From NCBI GenBank assembly GCA_937983075.1, contig CALKAQ010000138.1:1-22015 (forward strand): DNA of 22,015 bases, in the 5' to 3' direction. Each line of letters starts with the position of its first letter. Position 1 is the stretch's first letter. This document shows, piece after piece, positions 1 to 7,260 of the stretch. This DNA comes from an uncultured bacterium (GTDB lineage: Bacteria; Bacillota; Limnochordia; DTU080; JAAYLA01). Made by a program: the position numbers and the translations under genes. The notes beneath the pieces were generated by a model. The model worked only from the letters and a program-made list of their open reading frames with translations. It was not told where the DNA came from and did no database searches.

Positions 1-10
1 GAGGGTGTAA

Positions 11-646
11 CTTAAGAATCCTCGATTTTGTGTCTTGACGATGGGGTCCACTGCAGTCAAGGTGGAATTCGTGCCCATGGAGTGGACGGCGCTCATTCCC
101 GCGCTGCAGGCCGACCAAATCGACGTCATCATTTCCCAAATGAGCATTACCGAGGAGCGAATGCAAAAGGTTGATTTTACCGTACCTTACATAACAGGCC
201 GTACGGTGCTCGTGACCCGACCGGGTGATGGCCGGTTTTCGCAACTTGGCGATATTGCGGGAGCCAAAGTCGGTGTCCTGGAAGAGACAACCTTCGAGGC
301 TCTTGCCAGAAGTGTGGAAGGTGTTATCGTTTATACCTATGGATACTCCCAAGCATCCATCGAGGCGCTCTTAGCCGGCACCGTCGACGTCATTATTGAG
401 GATGAATTTACTGTTGCATACTACATCCATCAGCTAGGGTTGCCCTTGCAAATTGTTCCCACGGTCCTTGAGGAAGAGGACGCCGGTATCGCAGTGAAGA
501 AGGGGAACGAAGAGTTCGTCGATGAACTGAACCAGATGCTGCGGAAAATGCTTGTTGACGGAACGTACCGGACGATCTATGCGAAATGGTTCGGTGCGAA
601 CCCTGCGGAATCGATCGAGACGTTCGATGCTCCTCTGCATCAGTGA
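11..646 (+). pseudogene. 5'-truncated polar amino-acid ABC transporter substrate-binding protein (remnant)
   Basis: The readable frame from about 35 matches lobe 2 and the end of lobe 1 of the periplasmic amino-acid-binding family (GlnH/ArtJ/HisJ type, SBP_bac_3). It shows VEFVPMEW, then IPALQADQIDVIISQMSIT, then ERMQKVDFTVPY (roughly residues 9-52), followed by the usual GDIAGAKVGVLEETTFE and a C-terminal LRKMLVDGTYRTIYAKWFG. Normal members have a signal peptide and about 40-60 further mature residues before VEFVPMEW. Here an in-frame TAA lies at 8-10, and the only possible starts are TTG 35 or ATG 41, with no Shine-Dalgarno site. Without an export signal or the first ligand-binding strand it should not work as a binding protein. 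No permease or ATPase follows it. I read it as a decayed or truncated gene. A frameshift or assembly edge just upstream is the alternative; family identity is secure. Confidence 0.7.
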
Positions 647-662
647 TGAGGAGCATCGAACG
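621..662 (+). repeat. 15-bp perfect inverted repeat spanning the stop codon of the binding-protein remnant
   Basis: The left arm CGTTCGATGCTCCTC (621-635) pairs perfectly with GAGGAGCATCGAACG (648-662) around a 12-base loop that contains the TGA stop (644-646). No T-tract follows, so it is not a textbook intrinsic terminator. It could still act as a transcript-end or RNA-stability hairpin. Confidence 0.75.
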
Positions 663-770
663 CCGGCTTGTCCGAAGGATGGGAAATCGACAATATGACA
701 CCGTTCCGAGTGAGAGGATCGTTGGTCTTCAAACGTATTGTGACGCCTTAACAAAATGATGGGGGAAAGC

Positions 771-794
771 ATGAGGGGTTTTTTTGCCCCTCAT
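771..794 (+). terminator. Possible terminator-like hairpin with a T-rich loop
   Basis: ATGAGGGG (771-778) pairs with CCCCTCAT (787-794) around the loop TTTTTTTG. There is no T-tract after the stem on either strand, so termination is only suggested. It lies between the binding-protein remnant and the minus-strand gene ending at 867, where a converging terminator would be expected. Confidence 0.35.
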
Positions 795-866
795 CTCACC
801 CCGCTGGCATGCGAGTGCAGAGCCTGGTTGGACTATGAGAGGGACCGGGAATAAGATTACCTGGTG

Positions 867-1172
867 TTATTCCTCAAGAGCTTTCCGGAGAGGTTTATGA
901 TTCTCGTCCAATGAAACTCTGACGCCTCGGTTTGTTTGTTCGGTTGAAATGCTTATGGTTCCACTGGCACTCCAACCGCCTTCGTGTACCCTCACTGTCG
1001 TAGAGCTCCATTCATTTGTGAAAGTCCATTCGCCGTTGTTTGCATCTCGCTCGAGGGCAATTGCTGATACTGCAATAATCGCCAGGCATGTCATGATTAT
1101 TGCTGATACTACAGTATTTGTCGATCGCGTACCAAAGCCCCTCTCGTCTGATGATAGGTTTATTATATACAT
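867..1172 (-). CDS. Hypothetical small secreted or membrane-anchored protein
   Basis: No family is recognised. The 101-residue frame has a basic N-terminal segment ending RGFGTRS, then a hydrophobic run at about residues 20-40 that could be a signal peptide or anchor, then a polar domain rich in Thr, Ser and Trp (EWTFTNEWSSTTVRVHEGG). It ends in a charged tail. A leader followed by a beta-like exported domain is what a real exported protein would show, and the opposite-strand frame over the same bases looks like noise. Against it, the ATG at 1172 has no clear Shine-Dalgarno site, and an internal ATG at residue 27 falls inside the hydrophobic run. The surrounding DNA is more AT-rich than the rest of the window, which may mean transfer or relaxed selection. 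It is the only plausible gene between 647 and 1666. Confidence 0.4.
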   Translation of the reverse strand: MYIINLSSDERGFGTRSTNTVVSAIIMTCLAIIAVSAIALERDANNGEWTFTNEWSSTTVRVHEGGWSASGTISISTEQTNRGVRVSLDENHKPLRKALEE

Positions 1173-1213
1173 CTTAGAGTCTAAAAGTTACATTAGCAAC
1201 CAAATCCCTTGCC

Positions 1214-1254
1214 CATCTCAGGGAAGGCGGCATATTGACGCCTTCCCTGAGATG
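1214..1254. terminator. 16-bp perfect hairpin, possible terminator
   Basis: CATCTCAGGGAAGGCG (1214-1229) is followed by a 9-base loop and the exact reverse complement CGCCTTCCCTGAGATG (1239-1254). It sits just upstream of the minus-strand ORF starting at 1172, and eight bases beyond a minus-strand reading frame that ends at 1262. It lacks a T-tract on both strands, so a termination role is inferred from strength and position only. Confidence 0.45.
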
Positions 1255-1666
1255 CCTACTTCTACCACCAATATCCGGAGATCCAAGCTTCGGCTGTTAA
1301 CAAATGACTGTCTTCTCCCCAAATGTCTATTTGCCAACCAACTGTGCAGCTAAACCGTCCCGGGGCAAAAATACTGCGCCTGTGGGTTTGCAAGGCAGAA
1401 TAGGATGAGGCCAGAGGGCTGATCCCCGCTGAGCGAGCAGAGCTCATTCGGCCCCGGTGAGAAGTGAAAATCCTTCGAGAAGCAGGGGTTGCTATGCATG
1501 TCGAAATCTGGGAAAGGCTGCAGTTGTTCTTGTTGGACTCGCCGCGGCGATTCTCATTTGAAAAAACGATGCCGCCACTGCCCATAGCTGCCAAAAGGGG
1601 ATCACTGTTGCAATGCCGAAATAGATGACACCATGACACCAGTGGTTTGAGGGGTAGAAGCGTCTC
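1255..1666. other. Non-coding or degenerate stretch upstream of the LPS-transport run
   Basis: I see no convincing gene here. A minus-strand frame ending at the TAG at 1262-1264 has a protein-like tail (TVGWQIDIWGEDSHLLTAEA, then a Trp-rich end). Upstream, however, it continues into arginine- and serine-rich text with no signal peptide or ribosome site. It could be the 3' end of a broken small exported-protein gene. I found no consensus promoter for the plus-strand genes beginning at 1667, although one is expected in this interval. Confidence 0.35.
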
Positions 1667-2284
1667 ATGTTTTTCAAACGCAGTGCGCTTGTATTTGTTG
1701 CCGTGGTGCTTATGGTTGCCTCGGCCACGTCCGACATCCTGGCGGCTTCGTGGTACGGGAGTACGGGTTTGTTCCGAATTCCCACGGCGGACGTGTTGCA
1801 CGAAGAAGCGCTTCGTGTCGGCGCGTATGGTTTCGGGATGACCCATACAGCTTCCATTGGTTATGGCGTGTATCCGGATGTGGAGATCGCGCTGGTCGGT
1901 TTTTACCGGCCGAATCAAGCCCGATTGACGGGGGCCGTGAAAGGTCGTATCTTCACCGAGACCGTTGACAGGCCTGCGGTCGCGGTCGGTTTCGTCGACG
2001 ATTCGTTTTACGGTGTCATGAGCAAACAAATTGCCCCGCGGCTGCGTGCCCACGTGGGTTTGGGTTCAAAACAAGGCGTCTTCGCCGGTCTTTCGTATTT
2101 GGTGAATCCGGTCGTCGTGACGCGCCCTGGAGAGTTCACGATGCCGCGCATGACATTGTTGGCAGAATACGATCACGGTGAGTTCAACGTCGGCACGCAG
2201 TTCACATTCACGGATCATCTGGACGCTTACGTGACATGGGTCGACTTTGATCGGTTGGCGATTGGTGCATCGTGGCAGTTTTAA
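1667..2284 (+). CDS. Short YjbH-like outer-membrane beta-barrel protein
   Basis: The 205-residue product starts with a clear signal peptide (hydrophobic FVAVVLMVASA, likely cleavage after A26 or A27). The mature protein opens with the GSTGLFRIPTADV motif at residues 31-43, which resembles the start of YjbH-type outer-membrane lipoprotein/porin domains. The rest alternates short polar and aromatic strands with glycine turns and ends in GASWQF, whose terminal Phe fits a BamA-recognised barrel signal. YjbH proteins are usually much longer (several hundred residues), so this is a compact relative or a single barrel. The start is supported by a GAGGGG site about 13 bases upstream. It lies 39 bases before an lptF/G gene, so it probably belongs to the same transcript and may act in envelope assembly. 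Export and barrel character are fairly sure; function is not. Confidence 0.75.
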   Translation: MFFKRSALVFVAVVLMVASATSDILAASWYGSTGLFRIPTADVLHEEALRVGAYGFGMTHTASIGYGVYPDVEIALVGFYRPNQARLTGAVKGRIFTETVDRPAVAVGFVDDSFYGVMSKQIAPRLRAHVGLGSKQGVFAGLSYLVNPVVVTRPGEFTMPRMTLLAEYDHGEFNVGTQFTFTDHLDAYVTWVDFDRLAIGASWQF

Positions 2285-2323
2285 GTCGCCTGACCTGGTC
2301 TAGGATGTCACCTGGGGGAGCCT

Positions 2324-3403
2324 ATGCGCTTAATTCTCGATCGCTATACCGTGAAGGAATTCATTCCACCGTTTCTCGCAAGCGTGTGCGGATTCACGGT
2401 CATGCTCTTGTCGGGCATTTTGTACGAAATTTCTGACTACATTTTTGACAACCGCATGCCCGTTGCGGTCGCCGGCAAACTGTTGCTTTATAAACTGCCC
2501 GAAGTCATTGCCCTGACCATACCCATTGGTGTCCTATTTGCCACGCTTCTTTCGCTGGGACGGTTAACCCGGGATTCTGAACTCGCCGCGATGCGTTCAG
2601 CCGGCATTCCGTTTTATCGTCTCGCCGTTCCTGTGCTGGTTGTCGGAGTCATCATCAGTTGCATCAGCTTTGTCATGCACGAGGAAATCGTGCCGGAAGC
2701 GAATCACCGCGCGGCCAATCTGTTTCGCGAAAGCATGCTGCGCGACGCGATGCCGGGCATTCGCCAGGACGTCTTCTTTCGCGGCCCCGAAGGCCGGCAT
2801 TTTTATATCGGGCGCGTCAACGAACGAAACAACACGCTGGAACGGATTTTCATTTACGAACCTCAACAGAACGGCTTTCCGAACATGATTACGGCTCAGC
2901 GGGGCACGTACAGCGACGGGATGTGGTATTTGGAAGAGGGCATCACTCGTCACCTGGACGAGGAAGGATTCACGGTGCACGAAGTCCGGTGGAGTGAGCT
3001 CGAGTACTATACTCCCGATGTCACAACAGCCATGTTCGGCACGCAAAAAACACCGCCTGAAATGACTCGTCAGGAGCTTGCCGAGCACATACGCCTTTTT
3101 TCCCGCAGCGGTATCGACTTAAGCAGTTTCGAAGTTGAATATCACCTTCGTTTGGCTACGCCATTCGCCAGTTTTTTGTGGGTATTGATCGGTGCGCCCT
3201 TGTCGTTGAAAGCTCCACGCAGCGGGCGTTTCTTCGGTATTGTGCTCGCCATCGTCATTGTGTTTGCGTATTACGTTTCGACAGCAGTGTTCCGCTCGCT
3301 CGGAGGGAACGGCATCGTTTCTCCGGCGATTGCCGCTTGGGCAACGACGCTCATCTTCGCTTTTATCGGTTTTGTGCTGCTCGCCCGGTCGGATCGTATA
3401 TGA
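2324..3403 (+). CDS. LptF/LptG family LPS export permease (YjgP/YjgQ), copy 1
   Basis: This is an inner-membrane subunit of the LptB2FG extractor, which pulls LPS from the outer leaflet of the inner membrane and pushes it onto LptC/LptA. The 359-residue length and layout are typical: three N-terminal membrane segments (about 14-36, 60-80, 99-118), a periplasmic jellyroll-like domain (about 120-270), and three C-terminal segments (about 277-295, 302-323, 332-354). The SELAAMRSAGIPFYRL stretch after segment 2 is the family's cytoplasmic coupling region. The ATG has a strong GGGGGAG site seven bases upstream. The second family member sits 15 kb downstream at 18442, next to lptB, so the two probably form the F/G heterodimer. 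I cannot say which is F and which is G. Confidence 0.93.
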   Translation: MRLILDRYTVKEFIPPFLASVCGFTVMLLSGILYEISDYIFDNRMPVAVAGKLLLYKLPEVIALTIPIGVLFATLLSLGRLTRDSELAAMRSAGIPFYRLAVPVLVVGVIISCISFVMHEEIVPEANHRAANLFRESMLRDAMPGIRQDVFFRGPEGRHFYIGRVNERNNTLERIFIYEPQQNGFPNMITAQRGTYSDGMWYLEEGITRHLDEEGFTVHEVRWSELEYYTPDVTTAMFGTQKTPPEMTRQELAEHIRLFSRSGIDLSSFEVEYHLRLATPFASFLWVLIGAPLSLKAPRSGRFFGIVLAIVIVFAYYVSTAVFRSLGGNGIVSPAIAAWATTLIFAFIGFVLLARSDRI

Positions 3404-3481
3404 GCCGGCTGCCATACGAACAACAACTCCCACAAGGGGACGTCTCTCATTGTGTGGAATGCAAATGCAGGTGAAGACATC

Positions 3482-5725
3482 ATGGGCAAGATTGACCGCA
3501 CGACAACAATCGGACCGGTATGGAACCTCCCGCTGCGTTTGCTCTGGCTGGCAGCCTGCATGGTGCTGGTCATCTGCTCATTCTCGGCGGCGTCCGCCGC
3601 TGATATCGAAGAGGCCGTGATTGAATACGACGGTCTGGCTGTCGGCGGACCCGAACGGCTCGATATCGAAGGCAATGTCAAGTTTACCTACGGTGATATT
3701 GTCATACATTCCGACAAGCTGAGCATTGACTGGAACGGCGAAGTCGCCGAGTTCGTCGGCAATGTGCAAGTGCTCATGGGTGAGCAAGGCTTCTCGGGCG
3801 ATTCGTTTACTTACCATCTGCCGGATGGGACAAGCCTCATGGTCAATCCGCGGGGTGTATTGAACACCGAGGCGTCTGAAGAGCCGATTCGCTTTGAGGG
3901 AGCATCGCTCCGCAACGAAGGCGATCGCATGGTGCTCGAACAAGGGCGTTTCACCACGTGCGAATGTACCGAACGAGGCTATTATCTCGCCGGTCAGCGT
4001 ATGGAAATCTATCCAGGCGATCGCATTGTTTTATATCACGTTCGCTTTGTCGAGTTCGGCGTGACGCTGTTTTATTGGCCGCGCTTTACCATTCCGCTGG
4101 ATCGGCCCTTGAATGCCGCCCAGCTGCTGCCTCGCATTGGCTACAACTCCGTTGACGGTTGGTATGTACGCACGAACTTCGGCTATGGACCCGCCGGTGC
4201 CGGTGGGGGCGTGCTGCATCTCGACTGGATGCAGCGCAGAGGCATCGGTTTGGGCGTAACGCACACGTACCGTCAGGACGATTCAGGTGAAGGCGTATTG
4301 CGAGCCTACACCATCATCAATCCGTTCCGCACCGAATACCAGGCAAGCTGGACCGGCAGCTGGAAATCGGGCCCGTGGGATGTCAATTGGGATGCCGAAT
4401 GGGAGATGTACGGACCCGACGGCTTGCGGCGACAGCTGTTGATCGGCGACTTTTCGGCGCGGCGTCAAGGTGAAAACGGCCAGACGACGCTGCGGTTAAA
4501 CGGCTCACGCGAAATCAAACCGGGCCAAGAACCCACCGACGAATTGACCGGCGATTTTGCCCATACGCAGCGATTCAGTTCCGGCACGGAACTGAGGTTG
4601 ACGGCCACTGCGCCGCAAATACGCAACACGAACGTCAATCGTCAATATTATGGGTACAGCGCTGAGCTCAGCGGGAGGTTAGGTCCGGTAGGCTGGACGG
4701 TTTTGACTGAGCAGCGGGTCAACCCGGCACTCCAAAGTGCCAGCGCCGGCAAACCGGCGTGGCTGACGGCGGGGAAAATGCCGGAAATTCGCCTCAATAC
4801 CCGTCCTGAGATGTCGCTTTTCGGTCTCACGTTTCCGTTGGAATTTGGCGCTGAATACGGTCGTCTGACTGAAACGCGCCTTGAAGAAGATCAACATACG
4901 GTTCAGGACGTCGGGAGCCGTGTCGGTTTATTGGCGGGGATCCGTCGCCTGCGTATTCCGGCGGGACCGCGGCTAGACTTTGAGTTTTCGGGCAGTCTGG
5001 AAGGAACACGATATGACGGCGGTTTGAACCGGCTGGTCGTTCGCTCCGATGTGCGCGGCGACTTGCGGTTGACGAACGCCCTGACGCTTGAAGGCCGCTA
5101 CGAATACCGAGAGCCGTTCGGCGATCAGTCACCGTTTTATTCGGATCGGGTGCAGCTGCTCGACCGGTTGCGCGGCACGCTGCGCTACCGTACGGATGTC
5201 GTTCAGGCAACGCTGTCCACTGGATACAACTTGCGGGCCGAGCAAGCGGCCAACGTCGGTTTTGAAGACCTTGTGTTGTCCGTCACCGCTGCTCCGAGCA
5301 AGGCGTTTTCCATGCGCCTTCAGGCGGCTTACGATTTGAAGAATCAAGAGCCCAAGTACGTCGCGGGCACGACGGAAATTGGTTCTTCGGAAAGCTTTTC
5401 GCTCAAGCTCGGCAGCCGCTATGATTTCCGAAAGACGCAGTTCGACCGTGTCGATGTCAGTTTGAGCTGGCAGTACGCCGATTGGAGCTTCGGCTACGCG
5501 GCGCGGTACAACGTGTTGGAAGACCGTTTGGAACAAGGTATGCTCACCTTGATGCGGATCTTGGATGAATGCCGTGAAATCGGTTTTTCGTATGATCAAG
5601 CGGAGGGTGAAGTATGGTTGGAATACCGCATCACGGCGTTTCCGGCTGCCGGACTGCGTCTCGGTGCTCATGAAGACGGTCTGATGTTCGACATTGAGGG
5701 TTGGGAAGAGCTGATCGGCTCGTGA
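3482..5725 (+). CDS. lptD: LPS-assembly outer-membrane protein LptD (OstA/Imp)
   Basis: LptD is the outer-membrane barrel that inserts LPS into the outer leaflet. The 747-residue product has a signal peptide with likely cleavage after SAASA (residue 39), an LptA-like N-terminal OstA domain (about 43-170) and a long beta-rich barrel. The TTCEC motif (158-162) followed by GYYLAGQRMEIYPGDRIV is a family hallmark (TTC...YY...A....IYPGD). The mature protein has only three cysteines, at 160, 162 and 697; the last is near the C-terminus, where other LptDs place disulfide partners. I chose ATG 3482 because AGGTGA lies seven bases upstream. An in-frame ATG at 3452 adds ten residues but has no site. 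The stop overlaps the lptC start (TGATG). No lptE-like lipoprotein is visible nearby. Confidence 0.93.
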   Translation: MGKIDRTTTIGPVWNLPLRLLWLAACMVLVICSFSAASAADIEEAVIEYDGLAVGGPERLDIEGNVKFTYGDIVIHSDKLSIDWNGEVAEFVGNVQVLMGEQGFSGDSFTYHLPDGTSLMVNPRGVLNTEASEEPIRFEGASLRNEGDRMVLEQGRFTTCECTERGYYLAGQRMEIYPGDRIVLYHVRFVEFGVTLFYWPRFTIPLDRPLNAAQLLPRIGYNSVDGWYVRTNFGYGPAGAGGGVLHLDWMQRRGIGLGVTHTYRQDDSGEGVLRAYTIINPFRTEYQASWTGSWKSGPWDVNWDAEWEMYGPDGLRRQLLIGDFSARRQGENGQTTLRLNGSREIKPGQEPTDELTGDFAHTQRFSSGTELRLTATAPQIRNTNVNRQYYGYSAELSGRLGPVGWTVLTEQRVNPALQSASAGKPAWLTAGKMPEIRLNTRPEMSLFGLTFPLEFGAEYGRLTETRLEEDQHTVQDVGSRVGLLAGIRRLRIPAGPRLDFEFSGSLEGTRYDGGLNRLVVRSDVRGDLRLTNALTLEGRYEYREPFGDQSPFYSDRVQLLDRLRGTLRYRTDVVQATLSTGYNLRAEQAANVGFEDLVLSVTAAPSKAFSMRLQAAYDLKNQEPKYVAGTTEIGSSESFSLKLGSRYDFRKTQFDRVDVSLSWQYADWSFGYAARYNVLEDRLEQGMLTLMRILDECREIGFSYDQAEGEVWLEYRITAFPAAGLRLGAHEDGLMFDIEGWEELIGS

Positions 5726-6366
5726 TGCGCAGCATGCGGTCAATCCTATTGTGGTTGTTGGCATTGGCGCTGTTCGGTGGGGTGATCTATGCGGTCACCC
5801 TCACACTACAAGATCCGGAGCCCACCGGAACAACCGATGTGTGGTCCGACGAAGCGCCGCCGACGTTCATCGCCTATCAAACGACGATTGTCGGCACGCG
5901 GGACGGCGTGCGTCAGTGGCGGCTCGAAGCCGAATCCGTGCATGACCAGGATGGGCAAGTTCACCTGGTGGGCATTGCGCAAGGCGTGCTGTATCGCGAC
6001 GGAGAGGCCTATTTGGAATTCACCGCGGAGCGGGGTATATGGCACCGTCGTACAGAAGACTTGCATTTGTTGGGCAATGTGAAGGTTTATCAGGAGGGTG
6101 AGCAAATATTAGCTACAGACAGTCTTCAGTGGCGCTCTGCATCGGAGCTGTTGATTGCCGACAGTCCTGTGGAGGTGCGGCACGAAGGCACCCGGATCGA
6201 AGCGCAGCGCATGCGGGGAGAAATGGATAAAGGCAGGCTCATTTTCGAAGACGGTGTGAAGGTCGAAACGAGCGGCGGACTTCGCTTTTCGTTGTCATCT
6301 CGCCTCGAGTATGATCTTGATGGCGGTGACCTGATCGGGCTCGGCCCTGTGCGACTCGAGTTTTAA
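5725..6366 (+). CDS. lptC: LPS export protein LptC
   Basis: LptC is a bitopic inner-membrane protein that passes LPS from LptB2FG to LptA. The 213-residue product has one N-terminal membrane segment (about residues 5-25) and then a periplasmic beta-jellyroll region. Its repeated strands include WRLEAESVHDQDGQVHLVGI and, later, GNVKVYQEGEQILATDSLQW, which are typical of the LptC/LptA fold. The ATG overlaps the lptD stop as TGATG, implying translational coupling; in-frame TTG 5701 and GTG 5722 are possible but less likely. The OstA-like second half is longer than in proteobacterial LptC, as is common for this family outside Proteobacteria. Its place between lptD and lptA supports the call. Confidence 0.85.
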   Translation: MRSMRSILLWLLALALFGGVIYAVTLTLQDPEPTGTTDVWSDEAPPTFIAYQTTIVGTRDGVRQWRLEAESVHDQDGQVHLVGIAQGVLYRDGEAYLEFTAERGIWHRRTEDLHLLGNVKVYQEGEQILATDSLQWRSASELLIADSPVEVRHEGTRIEAQRMRGEMDKGRLIFEDGVKVETSGGLRFSLSSRLEYDLDGGDLIGLGPVRLEF

Positions 6367-6384
6367 GAAAGGGGATTGTACATA

Positions 6385-7071
6385 ATGAAGCGGCGGTTTG
6401 TGCTCCGAGGGGGGATACTCACCCTGCTCATTTGCGCCATGCTCGGCGGGGGCGTATTCGGGCAAGAGGCAGGCAACGGTGCGTTCGGCTGTCCGGAAGG
6501 CGCGACATGCATCGAGACTCCGGAAGGAACGCCCGACGATTTTGAGTCGTTTAGGTGGGAAGGCGATTTATTGACCATCGAAGGGTGGGACGGACAGCCG
6601 GTTCGAATTGTTCACGAGGGGACGCTCATTTACGCACAGAAGGTGATTTTCCACACGGAAGAAAACTGGGCGCGTCTGTCGGGTGCTGTGCAGGTGCACC
6701 GGGACGATGCAATTATTTCCGCCGGCAAAGCTGAGCTTCACTTCGACGACGATCGTTTTTACTTTGAAGACGAGGTTTATCTGCAGCTGACCGGCGAGCA
6801 AGAGATTGAAATTTGGGCGGACGTGCTCGAAATCCATACGGAAACCGACGATTTGATTGCACAAGGCAATGTGAAGTTGCAGGATGCCGATCGTACGGCA
6901 ACGGCCCATCGCTTGGAATATGAAAGGGCAGCGGATCGGCTCGTGCTCTCCGGCAGCGTCAAGGTAACCGAAGAGCGGAGCGAGTCGGAATTTGAGCGGT
7001 TCGTCATCGATCTCAACGACAACAACTTCGTCGGCTACGGCGCAGGCCGCATCATCCTGCGTGATTTGTAG
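6385..7071 (+). CDS. lptA: Periplasmic LPS-bridge protein, LptA/OstA-like
   Basis: This is a predicted periplasmic link of the Lpt bridge. The 228-residue protein has a signal peptide (basic MKRRF, hydrophobic core, likely cleavage after VFG at residue 26). It then repeats OstA-type strands: IEGWDGQPVRIVHEGTLIYA, RLSGAVQVHRDDAIISAGKA, and two later GNVKL/GSVKV copies near 160 and 195. These G-x-V-x-V strands with E/A-x-x-L-x-Y spacers define the fold. A cysteine pair precedes the domain (CPEGATC). An AAGAAAGGGGA site lies nine bases before ATG 6385, favouring it over the in-frame TTG at 6376. It is the last gene before a strong terminator. It is longer than E. coli LptA, and the LptA name is by fold and context. 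Confidence 0.8.
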   Translation: MKRRFVLRGGILTLLICAMLGGGVFGQEAGNGAFGCPEGATCIETPEGTPDDFESFRWEGDLLTIEGWDGQPVRIVHEGTLIYAQKVIFHTEENWARLSGAVQVHRDDAIISAGKAELHFDDDRFYFEDEVYLQLTGEQEIEIWADVLEIHTETDDLIAQGNVKLQDADRTATAHRLEYERAADRLVLSGSVKVTEERSESEFERFVIDLNDNNFVGYGAGRIILRDL

Positions 7072-7101
7072 AACAGCGAAATCAGCTGGACCACTTGCAA
7101 G

Positions 7102-7144
7102 CGACCAGTCTTTGGCGGGTTTGCCGGAGGCTGGTCGTTTTGTT
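7102..7144 (+). terminator. Intrinsic terminator after lptA
   Basis: A 15-bp uninterrupted stem, allowing G-U pairs, forms between 7102-7116 and 7123-7137 with a 6-base loop (GGGTTT). It is followed by TTTTGTT. It lies 30 bases past the lptA stop and ends the lptF/G-lptD-lptC-lptA run. Confidence 0.85.
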
Positions 7145-7195
7145 ATGTAACCGCTCGTATGTTCGAAGATCCCTTCTCGAATCCTCGTGAACGCA

Positions 7196-7204
7196 TGTTA
7201 CAAT
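7196..7204 (+). promoter_or_regulatory. Candidate extended -10 promoter element for the lpx operon
   Basis: TGTTACAAT reads as an extended -10 (TGn-TACAAT) about 57 bases before the ATG at 7261 and downstream of the lptA terminator. No good -35 hexamer is seen 16-18 bases upstream, so the call rests on the -10 and on position. Confidence 0.35.
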
Positions 7205-7260
7205 GAGCCTGTGAAGCCCATTGCATCGGAACGGAGCGCGGGCTGCAAGGGGGTGATGCG

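Noticed and set aside
1320..1470. Possible riboswitch or structured RNA (GC-rich, purine-rich text)
   Set aside because: I compared it by eye with the c-di-GMP-I (GEMM) consensus on both strands and the conserved core elements do not match. It also precedes no gene that would explain it.
1262..2053. Long minus-strand frame of 263 codons
   Set aside because: Most of it is antisense to the well-supported YjbH-like gene, with Arg/His-rich, unstructured translation and no ribosome site. Only its last 60 or so codons deserve mention.
3452..3481. Upstream ATG for LptD
   Set aside because: It adds ten residues before the signal peptide and has no Shine-Dalgarno site, while ATG 3482 has AGGTGA at good spacing.
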